From: an uncultured Pelagibacteraceae bacterium | Lineage (GTDB): Bacteria; Pseudomonadota; Alphaproteobacteria; Pelagibacterales; Pelagibacteraceae | Reading direction: 5' to 3' | Length of the DNA: 64,000 nucleotides | Assembly: GCA_902592655.1 (NCBI GenBank) | Contig: CACJFE010000006.1 | Location: 1 to 64,000, forward strand | In this document: piece by piece, positions 9,207 to 18,073 of the stretch | Layout: each line of letters opens with the position of its first letter | Numbering within the stretch: position 1 is the first letter of the stretch | Position numbers and translations under genes: made by a program | The notes under the pieces: model-generated | The model's input: only the letters and a program-made list of their open reading frames with translations | What the model was told of the DNA's origin: nothing | The model's database searches: none

Positions 9207-10850
9207 ATGTTCGGCTTAAAGGCTACGTATTTTTATTTAATTGCTATTCAAATTTCATTAACAAAATTTTTTAAAAAGATATATTTTACCACTAATTATT
9301 ATAATAAATCATTAAAGTCTAAAATCCCTAAGCAAATAATCTTTAGCCCGAACCCCTTTTTATTAACATTGATCTCACCATACCAAAAGAATTCTTTTAA
9401 GGTAAATGAGATTAACGTTAATGAATTTTGGCTTGAAAATAAAAATAGAAATGTATCAGATCAACACAGTTTTTTATGGCTTAATTTAATCGATAGAAAA
9501 ATAGATAGAAAAAATATTCAAAAAATAATTTACCTATGGATGTTAAAGTACTCCTCTTTTAAAAAAGGTGTGTGGGAGACTTCTACTTTAAGTTCAAGAT
9601 TAATAAGTTGGATATTAAATATAGACATCATCATAAATAATGGAACTTTTGAATTTAAAAATAATTTTTTTCAAAATATCGTTACTCAATGTAATCACTT
9701 AAAAAAAAACATAAAATTTGAAAAAGACCTCATTAAAAAAGTAGAGACAATAGTTGCGCTGTCTATGTCTGGGATAGTATTCAAAGAATATGAAGAAAAT
9801 TTTAGATTAGGTATAAAAGAATTAGATAAATTTATTAATAATTACTTTGATGAGGATGGTTTCCCATTAAGTAGAAATCCTAATGATTTAATTCACTTTA
9901 CTAAGTATATGTTGCTATTAAGCAAAAGTATAAAGGACGCCCAACAGCACGTACCTGATTTTCTAGATGAGATAATTAAAAAGAATTTGATATGTATTAA
10001 ATTAATCAAAACACCTAACGATCAAATTCCTTTTTTTAATGGAGGTTATGAAAATAATTTAAATAATTTAGACAATTATTTAGATGAACTTAAAGTGAAT
10101 AAAAAAGACAAAAAAAATTCACTAGGAGGAATATTTTTAGCGAAATCAAAACAACAGGTTCTTTTTTTTGATATCGGCGGACCTCCAAGTAAAAGTTATT
10201 CTAAAAACTATCAATCAGGTCCTTTATCTTTCGAGTATTTTCTTGATGGGGCCAAAATTATAACTAATTGCGGGTTTGGAAAAAATATCTCACAAAAAGC
10301 AGAATTAATAAGTAGATTAACAGCCAGTCAATCCACACTTACTATAAATGATACTAGCGTAACCAAGTTTGAGAGAAATAAAATTATCAATAGAGTATTT
10401 GGTAATTCAATAAAGAATTATTTTAAAACAACTCAGCTAAATATTAAAGACGATAAAAATTTGACTGGATGTTCAGTTGTGCACAATGGTTACGAAAAAG
10501 ATTTCAATTGCACTCATAAAAGGGAAATTTATTTAGATCACCTAAGTAATAAATTATTAGGAAAAGATCATATTTTTAAAAAGAAAGACGGGATACCAAT
10601 AAGATACGTTTTTAGGTTTCATTTAAACCCAGGCCTCACAGCTGTAAAAACGATGGGTGGTAATAGTGCGTTAATACAAATATCAAAGAATAAATCACTA
10701 ATTTTTACATTAGAAAATGAAAATATTGAGATAGAAAAAAGTATATTTTTAGGAGGAAAAAAAATATTAGAAAATACTTGTATAACTATATCCGGTAATT
10801 TAGTTAATAAAGATAAATCTTTTAATTGGGAAATTAAGAAAAAAATTTAA
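9207..10850 (+). CDS. Heparinase II/III family protein
   Basis: This 547-residue protein has an all-alpha N-terminal half (about 60-290) and a beta-rich C-terminal half (about 305-547) typical of the heparinase II/III fold. The second half opens with LAKSKQQVLFFDIGGPPS, followed by SGPLSFEYFLDGAKIITNCG, the conserved signature. No signal peptide is obvious at the N-terminus. In many alphaproteobacteria the same gene lies just before purH, as here (2-base gap). Its substrate there is not established; an acidic polysaccharide is the family expectation. Confidence 0.88.
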   Translation: MFGLKATYFYLIAIQISLTKFFKKIYFTTNYYNKSLKSKIPKQIIFSPNPFLLTLISPYQKNSFKVNEINVNEFWLENKNRNVSDQHSFLWLNLIDRKIDRKNIQKIIYLWMLKYSSFKKGVWETSTLSSRLISWILNIDIIINNGTFEFKNNFFQNIVTQCNHLKKNIKFEKDLIKKVETIVALSMSGIVFKEYEENFRLGIKELDKFINNYFDEDGFPLSRNPNDLIHFTKYMLLLSKSIKDAQQHVPDFLDEIIKKNLICIKLIKTPNDQIPFFNGGYENNLNNLDNYLDELKVNKKDKKNSLGGIFLAKSKQQVLFFDIGGPPSKSYSKNYQSGPLSFEYFLDGAKIITNCGFGKNISQKAELISRLTASQSTLTINDTSVTKFERNKIINRVFGNSIKNYFKTTQLNIKDDKNLTGCSVVHNGYEKDFNCTHKREIYLDHLSNKLLGKDHIFKKKDGIPIRYVFRFHLNPGLTAVKTMGGNSALIQISKNKSLIFTLENENIEIEKSIFLGGKKILENTCITISGNLVNKDKSFNWEIKKKI

Positions 10851-10852
10851 AA

Positions 10853-12403
10853 ATGAATTTAAAAATTAAAAATGCTTTAGTTTCTGTTTCAGATAAAGAA
10901 AATATTATTTCTTTATTAAAAATTTTTAAAAAGTATAAAATTAAAATTATTAGTTCCGGTGGAACTTATAAATTTATTAAAAAACTAGGGTACGATTGCA
11001 CAGAGTTATCAAAATATACAGGATTTAAAGAAATGTTAGATGGTAGAGTTAAAACTCTTCATCCTAAAATACACGCTGGCATTTTACATGACAGACAAAA
11101 TAAATCTCATAAGAAGCAAATGTCTGATAAAAAATTTCCATCGATAGATTTAATCGTTGTTAATTTTTACCCTTTTCAGAAAGTTGTTATGAAATCTAAA
11201 AATTCAAAAAATATTATTGAAAACATAGATATCGGGGGACCAACAATGGTTCGTGCAGCCGCCAAAAATTTCAAAAATGTAACAATAGTTACTAATAAAA
11301 ATGATTATAAACCACTTATTGGAGAATTAGAAAAAAACAAAGGAAAAACAAGTTTTAGCTTTAGAGAATATATGTCATCAAAAGCATTTGGATTAACTGC
11401 GTACTACGACTCTATGATAGCTAATTGGTTTAATAGTAAACTCGATATTCAATTTCCAGAAAGAAAAACAATTTTTGGAAGAAAATTAACTAATCTGAGA
11501 TATGGTGAAAACCCTCATCAAAAAAGTTCAATTTATATTAATGATTACGACGATAAAAATCTTGGATTTAAACAATTGCACGGGAAAGAATTAAGTTATA
11601 ATAATTTCAATGACTTGTATGCTGGTCTAGAGGTTTTACAATCGCTAAAAGGTAAAGCTGCTACAGTGGTGATTAAACACGCAAATCCTTGTGGTATATC
11701 AACAAACAAAAAACCATTAGATAGTTTTAAAAATGCTTTCGAATGTGATCCGGTAAGCGCATTTGGAGGAGTTATTGCTTGTAATTACAAAATAAATAAG
11801 AGCATTGCTAACGAGATAACTAAAAATTTTCTTGAAGTTATATTATCTAAGGGCTTTGACAAAGAGTCGCTTAAGATTTTAAAAAGAAAAAAAAATTTAA
11901 GAATTATTGATATATCAAAATTTAAATATAAAAATCATATTTCTATAAAATCTTTTGATGGGTCCTTTTTAATTCAAAATAAAAACAATAAAATGGTAAA
12001 AAGAAAAGAATTAAGATGTGTTACAAAATTAAAACCAACCAGACAAGAACTGGCTGAAATAGAATTCGCTTTTAATATCTGTAAATACGTAAAATCAAAT
12101 GCAATAGTCTTAAGTAATAATTTTTCTACTATAGGTATTGGAGGTGGGCAACCAAGTAGAGTAGATAGTTGCAAGATCGCAATTCAAAAAGCTAGAAAGT
12201 TTCAGCCAAGAAAAATTTCTAATGCAATAGCAGCTTCAGACGCTTTTTTCCCATTTTCAGATGGATTAGATATACTTATAAAAGCTGGTGTAAAAATCAT
12301 TATTCAACCAGGTGGTTCAATAAGAGATAAGGAAATTATAAGTTATGCCAACAAAGCGAAAATTAAAATGCTATTTACTGGTGTAAGAAATTTCTACCAC
12401 TAA
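10853..12403 (+). CDS. purH: Bifunctional AICAR formyltransferase/IMP cyclohydrolase
   Basis: PurH performs the last two steps of IMP synthesis. The IMP cyclohydrolase domain fills roughly residues 1-195 (VSVSDKENI, SSGGTYKFIK, DGRVKTLHPKIHAG). The formyltransferase domain follows, with LRYGENPHQ, KHANPCGIS and the C-terminal ASDAFFPFSDG and IQPGGSIRD motifs. Length (516 aa) is normal. It ends directly against the convergent phhB with no gap and no visible terminator. Confidence 0.98.
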   Translation: MNLKIKNALVSVSDKENIISLLKIFKKYKIKIISSGGTYKFIKKLGYDCTELSKYTGFKEMLDGRVKTLHPKIHAGILHDRQNKSHKKQMSDKKFPSIDLIVVNFYPFQKVVMKSKNSKNIIENIDIGGPTMVRAAAKNFKNVTIVTNKNDYKPLIGELEKNKGKTSFSFREYMSSKAFGLTAYYDSMIANWFNSKLDIQFPERKTIFGRKLTNLRYGENPHQKSSIYINDYDDKNLGFKQLHGKELSYNNFNDLYAGLEVLQSLKGKAATVVIKHANPCGISTNKKPLDSFKNAFECDPVSAFGGVIACNYKINKSIANEITKNFLEVILSKGFDKESLKILKRKKNLRIIDISKFKYKNHISIKSFDGSFLIQNKNNKMVKRKELRCVTKLKPTRQELAEIEFAFNICKYVKSNAIVLSNNFSTIGIGGGQPSRVDSCKIAIQKARKFQPRKISNAIAASDAFFPFSDGLDILIKAGVKIIIQPGGSIRDKEIISYANKAKIKMLFTGVRNFYH

Positions 12404-12739
12404 TTAAATTTTATCTATTTTTGCTGCTAAGATAAAATCACTCTCTGCTAAACCTTTTATCGCATGTGTAAAGATCTTTATGCTACAATAACCCCAGCCA
12501 AAAGAGATATCAGGATGATGATTCTCTTTTTCAGCTATTTCACCGACCTTATTAGTAAAATTTTGACTTTCTCTAAAATTTTCAAATTTAAAATCTTTTA
12601 CTAAGAAATAACTTTTATCAGCATTACTTTTTACATCCCAGCCATCTACTTTTTTTAAATATTTATGAATTTCGCTCTTATCAAATGGAGGAATATTTCC
12701 TTCACAAGGAATACATTTTTTTTTTGCCAGATCGCTCAT
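12404..12739 (-). CDS. phhB: Pterin-4a-carbinolamine dehydratase
   Basis: The enzyme dehydrates 4a-hydroxytetrahydropterin, recycling the cofactor of aromatic amino acid hydroxylases. The signature is complete: ENHHPDISF with H74 and H75, then Y84, T91-H92, and SDFILA near the C-terminus. At 111 aa it has a short Cys-containing N-terminal extension (KKCIPCEG) found in many bacterial members. It sits one base downstream of a lipoprotein gene on the same strand. No hydroxylase gene is visible in the window, so its partner is elsewhere or it serves another role. Confidence 0.95.
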   Translation of the reverse strand: MSDLAKKKCIPCEGNIPPFDKSEIHKYLKKVDGWDVKSNADKSYFLVKDFKFENFRESQNFTNKVGEIAEKENHHPDISFGWGYCSIKIFTHAIKGLAESDFILAAKIDKI

Positions 12740-12740
12740 T

Positions 12741-13118
12741 TTAAGGTTTTGCGTAACAGTTGTTTCCTCTCCAACTCCAATTTTTAATTTTATTTTCTTT
12801 GGAAACAGTAAAAGTAGTAGTGCAATTCAAATTAATCATTGAACCAGGACTTCCAGTTGTTGTTGAGTTTATAGTGCCATAAGGACCAATGGTGCCAGTC
12901 GTCGTTTGTGATCCAGGCATGTAGATTTGCCCACCTCTCACAAAGGTCATTAATCTCTCACCGTTATCTTTTTTATAAACTTGAGACGGTGGACCCCAAG
13001 AGTCTACAAGTCTATCAGCACTTGCACCGATCCAAGTATTAAGAAGGTTGTTATAACCTTCGGTAGTTGCACAAGAAATAATAAAAATAAATGAGAAAAG
13101 AATCGTTAATTTTTTCAT
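12741..13118 (-). CDS. Small lipoprotein of unknown function
   Basis: The N-terminus is a lipoprotein signal with lipobox FIISC, placing the lipidated Cys at 16. The mature 110 residues contain a WIGASADRLVDSWGPPSQ motif reminiscent of small envelope lipoproteins with a W-G---L---WG-P pattern, and a Gly/Ser/Thr-rich middle (about 65-93) with repeated TTTG. Two later Cys residues could pair. No function is recognised. It starts 18 bases after the 3' end of the tRNA-Gly on the same strand. Confidence 0.82.
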   Translation of the reverse strand: MKKLTILFSFIFIISCATTEGYNNLLNTWIGASADRLVDSWGPPSQVYKKDNGERLMTFVRGGQIYMPGSQTTTGTIGPYGTINSTTTGSPGSMINLNCTTTFTVSKENKIKNWSWRGNNCYAKP

Positions 13119-13135
13119 AAAATATTAATCCATTT

Positions 13136-13210
13136 TGGAGCGGGCAAAGGGACTTGAACCCTCGACCTTCTCGTTGGCAACGAGACGCTCTACCACTGAG
13201 CTATGCCCGC
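13136..13210 (-). tRNA. tRNA-Gly (GCC), CCA encoded
   Basis: The minus strand folds into a full cloverleaf of 75 nt: acceptor GCGGGCA/TGCCCGC, D arm GCTC-AGTGGTA-GAGC, anticodon arm TCTCG-TTGCCAA-CGAGA with anticodon GCC, T arm with TTCAAGT, discriminator T and an encoded CCA at 13138-13136. Its 5' 40 bases recur at 14555-14594, marking the edge of a small inserted segment. Confidence 0.97.
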
Positions 13211-13285
13211 TTGTTCTATTATTGTTGAAAGTATTAGCTTTTTAAAAATTAAGCAATAGGATTTTTAGTAAAATTTAATCCCAAC

Positions 13286-13317
13286 TGTGTCGTGAGTGTG
13301 TCGAGAAAAGATCTGTT
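13286..13317 (+). repeat. Imperfect direct repeat, left copy
   Basis: TGTGTCGTGAGTGTG followed by a variable centre and GATCTGTT. A related 34-base copy at 14478-14511 begins TGTGTCATAAGTGTG and ends GATCTGTT. The two lie outside the protease gene but inside the tRNA repeats, so they bracket it. They may be recombinase arm sites or remnants of an older insertion. Confidence 0.45.
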
Positions 13318-13369
13318 CTTATAATAATTAATTGAATTTTTGAGAACAGTATGATCAAATTTACGTCTA

Positions 13370-14464
13370 ATGAGATATTTAATTTTAATTTTTATTGGCA
13401 TTTTTTTAGCTGGTTGTGAAACCACTAATACATCTGGTGGAAACATTAATATTACTGGTGATACGTTTAGAATAAAAGACGTGCCAGAAGCTTATGTTAA
13501 AAATAGAAACTGCAAGTATATACAATCAGTGAAACATTCTAATGCTGGTTGGTCAACTTTTAAATCGGACGTAATTAAAAGTAAAATTAAAATAGCTAAC
13601 GATGTAGTCGCTTTAAATGCCACTCATTTTGTGACAACCGGAGAGTTTATGGATGGTACAGTAGATATTCGTACAATTGTATCTGTGACAGCTGATATTT
13701 ATGATTGTAAGCAAAAGGAGACTAAGATAGCCACAAAACCTAAACCTAAAGAAAAAACAACTCCAAAATTTACTGAGGACGATAATAAGATTGTTCCAGC
13801 GGGTTCGGGGTCAGGATTTGCCATATCAAAGAAAGGACATTTAATAACTAACTTCCATGTCGTCGAAGGATGTGATTTAAATAAAGTTCATCACAACGGT
13901 AGCATATTCGACGCAAACATAATTGCTGTAGATAAAATAAATGATATTGCTTTAATTAAAATTAATAAAAGTTTCAATCAAATCTTTCCAGTCTCAGAAC
14001 AGGATGTCGCTTTACTTGAAGAGGTTATCGTTGCCGGCTACCCTTTGGGAAGACATATAAGTTCCTCAATTAAAACTCATAAAGGTGTGATTACATCTTT
14101 ATCAGGAGCAGGGGACAATTACTCAAATTTTCAAACTGATGCTGCAATCAATCAAGGAAATAGCGGAGGACCAATTATAAATCAAAATGGAAATATTGTT
14201 GGAATTGCTGCTGCAACTTGGATTGAGGAAGGTGTACAAAGTGTTCACTTTGGAATCAAATCATCAACATTAATAACTTTTACAAAAGCTAACAATTTAT
14301 CTCTACAAACTCAAAATAAAAGGAAGCTTTCAAACAAAGATCTAGGTGATTTAATTACATCCGCGACGGTTTATTTCGAATGCCACATGACTGTAGCAAA
14401 AATTAAAAAGTTAATTGCTGATGCACAAAATAAAAAGGCAATCTATAATCAATTTAGAAAATGA
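13370..14464 (+). CDS. Trypsin-like serine protease lipoprotein
   Basis: The 364-residue product has a lipoprotein signal with lipobox LAGC (Cys16), so it is an envelope lipoprotein. A region of unknown function (about 30-125) is followed by a chymotrypsin-fold protease: H163 in TNFHVVEG, D192 in NDIALIKI and S265 in GNSGGP form the triad. There is no PDZ domain, unlike DegP. The last ~45 residues contain a single Cys and a basic amphipathic segment. It is the only gene between the two tRNA-Gly blocks, and probably arrived by horizontal transfer. Its substrates cannot be inferred. Confidence 0.92.
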   Translation: MRYLILIFIGIFLAGCETTNTSGGNINITGDTFRIKDVPEAYVKNRNCKYIQSVKHSNAGWSTFKSDVIKSKIKIANDVVALNATHFVTTGEFMDGTVDIRTIVSVTADIYDCKQKETKIATKPKPKEKTTPKFTEDDNKIVPAGSGSGFAISKKGHLITNFHVVEGCDLNKVHHNGSIFDANIIAVDKINDIALIKINKSFNQIFPVSEQDVALLEEVIVAGYPLGRHISSSIKTHKGVITSLSGAGDNYSNFQTDAAINQGNSGGPIINQNGNIVGIAAATWIEEGVQSVHFGIKSSTLITFTKANNLSLQTQNKRKLSNKDLGDLITSATVYFECHMTVAKIKKLIADAQNKKAIYNQFRK

Positions 14465-14477
14465 TTACTCAATCTAT

Positions 14478-14511
14478 TGTGTCATAAGTGTGCCAAGGTC
14501 GATGATCTGTT
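14478..14511 (+). repeat. Imperfect direct repeat, right copy
   Basis: This is the partner of the block at 13286-13317: the same TGTGTC start, AGTGTG after three bases, and the same GATCTGTT end, with a two-base length difference in the centre. It starts 14 bases after the protease stop and ends 43 bases before the tRNA fragment. Confidence 0.45.
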
Positions 14512-14554
14512 AAAAAAAACATGAAGATTAGCAGGAAATAAACCAAGGACTACG

Positions 14555-14594
14555 TCGTTGGCAACGAGACGCTCTACCACTGAGCTATGCCCGC
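14555..14594 (-). pseudogene. tRNA-Gly 5' fragment (duplicated attachment-site half)
   Basis: Forty bases identical to the 5' part of the intact tRNA-Gly at 13171-13210: acceptor 5' strand, D arm and the anticodon stem-loop up to its 3' strand. The T arm and acceptor 3' strand are absent, so it cannot make a tRNA. Perfect identity suggests recent duplication, or a constraint such as continuing use as a recombination site. Confidence 0.92.
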
Positions 14595-14686
14595 AATACA
14601 TAAACTATAATATAGAGCTACTGTAATGGTCAATACAAATAAAATGTCGCTATCACTAATTTAAATTTTTTAATATACTAATTTAA

Positions 14687-15304
14687 ATGAAATTATTTCC
14701 TAAAATAATTCCTGTTTTTCCCTTAAGCGGAGTGATTTATTTTCCAAAAACAAATCTACCACTTAATATTTTTGAACAAAGGTACTTGGATCTCGTTAAC
14801 GACACTTACAAAAAAGACAAATTTATGGGTATGGTACAATCACAAAGACATGGGAATGAGCTTTATAAAGTTGGTTGTTTAGGAAAAATTAGCGATTTTA
14901 AGAAAATAAAAGATGGCCGTGTTTTAATAAATCTTACCGGAGTTACTAGATTTAAATTATTAGAAGAAATAGATAATAATAAACTGTATCGTGAATTTAA
15001 AGTTGATTATAAAAATTACGAGCTTGATTTAAATGAAATTAAAAAAAATTTACAAACTGGTAGTCTCATTGATAAAGCTAAAGTATTTTTTAAAAAGAAT
15101 GGTTTATTGTTAAATTGGAAAGAATTTGAAAAGTTAGACGAAAATCAAAAAATAAATACTTTATCAATGATCTCGCCTGTTACTAATGAAGAGAAGCAAA
15201 AGCTTTTAGAAGCATTAACGATGGAAGATAAAATTGAAGCTCTGGAAAGCATAATGAGTTTTTACATACATGACTTTAACATCAATAATAGAACAGTGCA
15301 GTAG
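14687..15304 (+). CDS. LON substrate-binding domain protein
   Basis: The 205-residue protein matches only the N-terminal substrate-recognition domain of Lon protease: IIPVFPLSGVIYFPKTNLPLNIFEQRYL at the start, then GMVQ and the VGCLGKISDFKKIKDGR strand pair. ATPase and protease domains are absent, as in other stand-alone LON-domain proteins of alphaproteobacteria. An alpha-helical C-terminal part (about 110-205) follows. It may act as an adaptor, but no partner is established. It is convergent with rho, separated by 3 bases. Confidence 0.9.
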   Translation: MKLFPKIIPVFPLSGVIYFPKTNLPLNIFEQRYLDLVNDTYKKDKFMGMVQSQRHGNELYKVGCLGKISDFKKIKDGRVLINLTGVTRFKLLEEIDNNKLYREFKVDYKNYELDLNEIKKNLQTGSLIDKAKVFFKKNGLLLNWKEFEKLDENQKINTLSMISPVTNEEKQKLLEALTMEDKIEALESIMSFYIHDFNINNRTVQ

Positions 15305-15307
15305 CTA

Positions 15308-16582
15308 CTAATTTGCACTTTTGTTCATAGAATCAAAAAAGTCTGAATTATTTTTTGTATTTTTTAATTTTGAGATTAGAAACTCTATACCATCCATTGT
15401 ACCCATGGGACTGATAATTCTTCTAAGAACATTCATTTTAGAAAGTTCATCTTTAGCAAAAAGAAGCTCCTCTCTTCTAGTTCCAGACCTTGTAATATCA
15501 AGAGCTGGGTAAATTCTTTTGTCTGCAACTTTTCTATCAAGTATTAATTCTGAATTACCTGTTCCTTTAAATTCCTCAAAAATTACCTCGTCCATTCTGC
15601 TACCAGTGTCAATCAAAGCAGTTGAAATAATAGTAAGTGATCCACCCTCTTCAACATTCCTCGCTGCGCCGAAGAATCTTTTTGGTCTTTGTAAAGCATT
15701 GGCATCCACTCCTCCAGTTAAAACCTTTCCTGAACTAGGAATTACAGCATTATAAGCTCTTCCTAATCTGGTGATAGAGTCTAACAAAATGACTACATCT
15801 TTTTTGTGCTCTACTAATCTTTTCGCTTTTTCAATAACCATTTCTGCAACAGCAACGTGTCTTGAAGCAGGCTCATCAAAAGTCGACGCAACAACTTCGC
15901 CTTTAACAGATCTTTGCATATCAGTTACCTCCTCCGGTCTTTCATCAATTAGTAAAACCATAAGATAACACTCTGGGTGATTAGCGGTGATAGACTGAGC
16001 GATATTTTGAAGAATTATTGTTTTGCCTGCTCTAGGAGGAGAAACAATTAAAGACCTTTGACCTTTACCTATTGGACTAACTAGATCAATTAATCTAGCA
16101 GTGTTATCTGGTTTCTTTTCTACTTTAGCGATTTCAACTTCCAATTTAATTCTTTGATTGGGGTATAGAGGCGTTAAGTTATCAAAAGCAATTTTATTTT
16201 TACCCTTTTCAGGATCGTCAAAATTAATCTTGTTAACTTTAAGTAAAGCGAAATATCTTTCTGCATCCTTAGGTCCTCTTATCTCGCCTTCAATGGAGTC
16301 TCCGGTTCTTAGGCCAAACCTTCTGATTTGACTTGGACTTACGTAAATATCATCAGGTCCCGGAAGGTAATTTGACTCGATCGCTCTTAAAAATCCAAAC
16401 CCATCTTGTAAAACTTCTAACACGCCTGTAGCCGTTATTTGCTCATTTTTTTCAGCTAATTTTTTTAGGATAGCGAAAAGTATTTCTTGTTTTCGTAAAG
16501 TGCTCGGGTTTTCAATACCAAGCTTTTCGGCTTCATTAATAAGCTCTGCTGGGTTTTTTTGCTTTAATTCTTGTAGATTCAT
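15308..16582 (-). CDS. rho: Transcription termination factor Rho
   Basis: Rho is the hexameric RNA helicase that ends transcription at C-rich unstructured sites. The 424-residue protein has the helical N-terminal domain, an RNA-binding OB fold with GFGFLRA (61-67), Walker [10 protein letters not shown] (181-189), the [13 protein letters not shown]alker B region and the primary Q/R loop around [12 protein letters not shown]. Scarcity of intrinsic terminators in this window would make Rho important (inference). A 65-base gap upstream may carry its promoter and leader. Confidence 0.98.
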   Translation of the reverse strand: MNLQELKQKNPAELINEAEKLGIENPSTLRKQEILFAILKKLAEKNEQITATGVLEVLQDGFGFLRAIESNYLPGPDDIYVSPSQIRRFGLRTGDSIEGEIRGPKDAERYFALLKVNKINFDDPEKGKNKIAFDNLTPLYPNQRIKLEVEIAKVEKKPDNTARLIDLVSPIGKGQRSLIVSPPRAGKTIILQNIAQSITANHPECYLMVLLIDERPEEVTDMQRSVKGEVVASTFDEPASRHVAVAEMVIEKAKRLVEHKKDVVILLDSITRLGRAYNAVIPSSGKVLTGGVDANALQRPKRFFGAARNVEEGGSLTIISTALIDTGSRMDEVIFEEFKGTGNSELILDRKVADKRIYPALDITRSGTRREELLFAKDELSKMNVLRRIISPMGTMDGIEFLISKLKNTKNNSDFFDSMNKSAN

Positions 16583-16647
16583 GTGATTGTTTTTTAAGAG
16601 GAAAGTAGTTTAAATATAATGTTTTTTTTAAAAATTTCAACCCTTAA

Positions 16648-17079
16648 TTATAAGGGCTTAAACACCACAAAAAAGATTACTACAATTAGTATTATAGTAG
16701 GAATTTCATTATAGATTCTAAAAAATTTTGAGGTTTTTTGGTTATCGTCATTTGCAAATTTGTGAAGGTAATTTCCTAGTGAGAAGTGATAATATGTTAA
16801 AATTATGACTGCAGCAGTTTTAATTTGCATCCACAATTCAGAAAAAACAGAAAAACCAATACTATGTATTAATAACAAACCAAATAGCCATGACAATATC
16901 ATTGCTGGCATCATTATATAATTATACAATTTCTTTTCCATTGTTTTAAAAATAGATTTTTGGGAGTCGTGTTCTGCCTCAGAATGATAAACAAAAATTC
17001 TAGGCAAATATAATAAGCCTGCCATCCACGATATAACTGCTATTAGATGTAAAGATTTAAATAATAAATAACTATTCAC
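16648..17079 (-). CDS. hemJ: Protoporphyrinogen oxidase HemJ
   Basis: HemJ is the membrane protoporphyrinogen IX oxidase of many alphaproteobacteria and cyanobacteria. The 143-residue protein has four membrane segments and the family N-terminus KSLHLIAVISWMAGLLYLPRIFVYH, with the functionally important H11 and a second His at 32. It starts 2 bases after the hemH stop, so hemE, hemH and hemJ form one operon covering decarboxylation, oxidation and iron insertion. Confidence 0.95.
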   Translation of the reverse strand: MNSYLLFKSLHLIAVISWMAGLLYLPRIFVYHSEAEHDSQKSIFKTMEKKLYNYIMMPAMILSWLFGLLLIHSIGFSVFSELWMQIKTAAVIILTYYHFSLGNYLHKFANDDNQKTSKFFRIYNEIPTIILIVVIFFVVFKPL

Positions 17080-17080
17080 T

Positions 17081-18073
17081 TTATAAATACCTTCTAACTA
17101 ATTTTTCAAAAAGGTCTATGTGATCATTGTTATCGTTAAGACAGGGTATTAAATCAAAATTTTTACCGCCATTCTCTAGAAAGCTTTCTTTGCCTTGAAT
17201 GTTTATTTCTTCTAGGGTCTCTACACAATCAGAAGCGAAACCAGGACACAAAACTAGTAAATTTTTTATACCCTTTTTCGGTAATTCTTCGATTGTTTTA
17301 TCTGTGTACGGCGTTAACCATTCTTGAGGTCCAAATCTAGACTGAAATGTAGTCTGAATATCAATCTTGTTAAACTTCTCTTTTATAAGTCTAGTGGTTT
17401 TGTGACAATAACAATGATAGGGATCTCCTTTATCAAAATAAGATCTAGGTATTCCGTGATAAGAACAAACTATTAAATCAGGTTTCCAATTAATTTCTAA
17501 AATTTTTTTCTCAATACTATTTACTAAAGCAGAAATATAGCTTGGGTGGCTCTCATAATGCGGCACGATTTGAAGGCTTGGTTGCCATCTCATTTTCATT
17601 AGAGATCTATATACTTCATCGCATACGGTTGCAGTAGTTGCGGCGGCATATTGAGGATACAAAGGTAAAATAATTATATTTTCACATCCGGCCTCTTTTA
17701 GATTTTTAAGTTTAAATCTAATACTAGGATTTCCATATCTCATCGCAAAATCAACAATGAGTTTTTCGCTTCCTAAAACATCTCTTAGTTTTTTAGCCTG
17801 ATTTACGGTAAAGTACATTAAAGGCGATTGATTAATATCTTTCATCCATATCTTTTTATAAGCATGTGCTGTTTTTGAGGGTCTAAAGGTTAAGATAAAT
17901 AAATTTAATATTATTTGCCAAATTATAGGATTTAACTCTATTACTCTTCTGTCTGATAAAAATTCTTTTAAATACTTTCTTATGTCCCACCAACTTGTGG
18001 AGTCCGGGGTTCCTAAATTTATTATTAATACTCCAGTTTTACCAAAATTTACTTCGGGATGATCTTTATTCAT
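17081..18073 (-). CDS. hemH: Ferrochelatase
   Basis: HemH inserts iron into protoporphyrin IX, the last step of haem synthesis. The N-terminal GVLIINLGTPDST strand, the catalytic histidine in CSYHGIPRSYFDKGDPY and the CPGFASDCVETLEEI segment are all present. I chose the ATG at 18073 (MNKDHPEVNFGK), which overlaps the hemE stop by 8 bases and matches the usual N-terminus of alphaproteobacterial ferrochelatases. An upstream ATG at 18094 adds seven residues and would overlap hemE by 29 bases. Confidence 0.95.
   Translation of the reverse strand: MNKDHPEVNFGKTGVLIINLGTPDSTSWWDIRKYLKEFLSDRRVIELNPIIWQIILNLFILTFRPSKTAHAYKKIWMKDINQSPLMYFTVNQAKKLRDVLGSEKLIVDFAMRYGNPSIRFKLKNLKEAGCENIIILPLYPQYAAATTATVCDEVYRSLMKMRWQPSLQIVPHYESHPSYISALVNSIEKKILEINWKPDLIVCSYHGIPRSYFDKGDPYHCYCHKTTRLIKEKFNKIDIQTTFQSRFGPQEWLTPYTDKTIEELPKKGIKNLLVLCPGFASDCVETLEEINIQGKESFLENGGKNFDLIPCLNDNNDHIDLFEKLVRRYL

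Larger units (their letters stand above)
13171..14594. mobile_element. One-gene island bounded by tRNA-Gly repeats
   Basis: A 40-base block covering the anticodon loop to the 5' end of tRNA-Gly is present twice in the same orientation, at 13171-13210 (inside the intact gene) and 14555-14594. Corresponding points are 1,384 bases apart, and the segment between them holds a single gene, a trypsin-like lipoprotein, with no integrase. This is the footprint expected after tyrosine-recombinase integration into a tRNA gene, with the machinery since lost or acting in trans. Events are inferred from the repeats only. Confidence 0.6.

Noticed and set aside
13249..13446. A 65-codon minus-strand frame at the left end of the tRNA island, considered as an integrase remnant
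   Set aside because: It overlaps the start and lipobox of the clear protease gene and shows no tyrosine-recombinase catalytic motif (R-H-R-Y).
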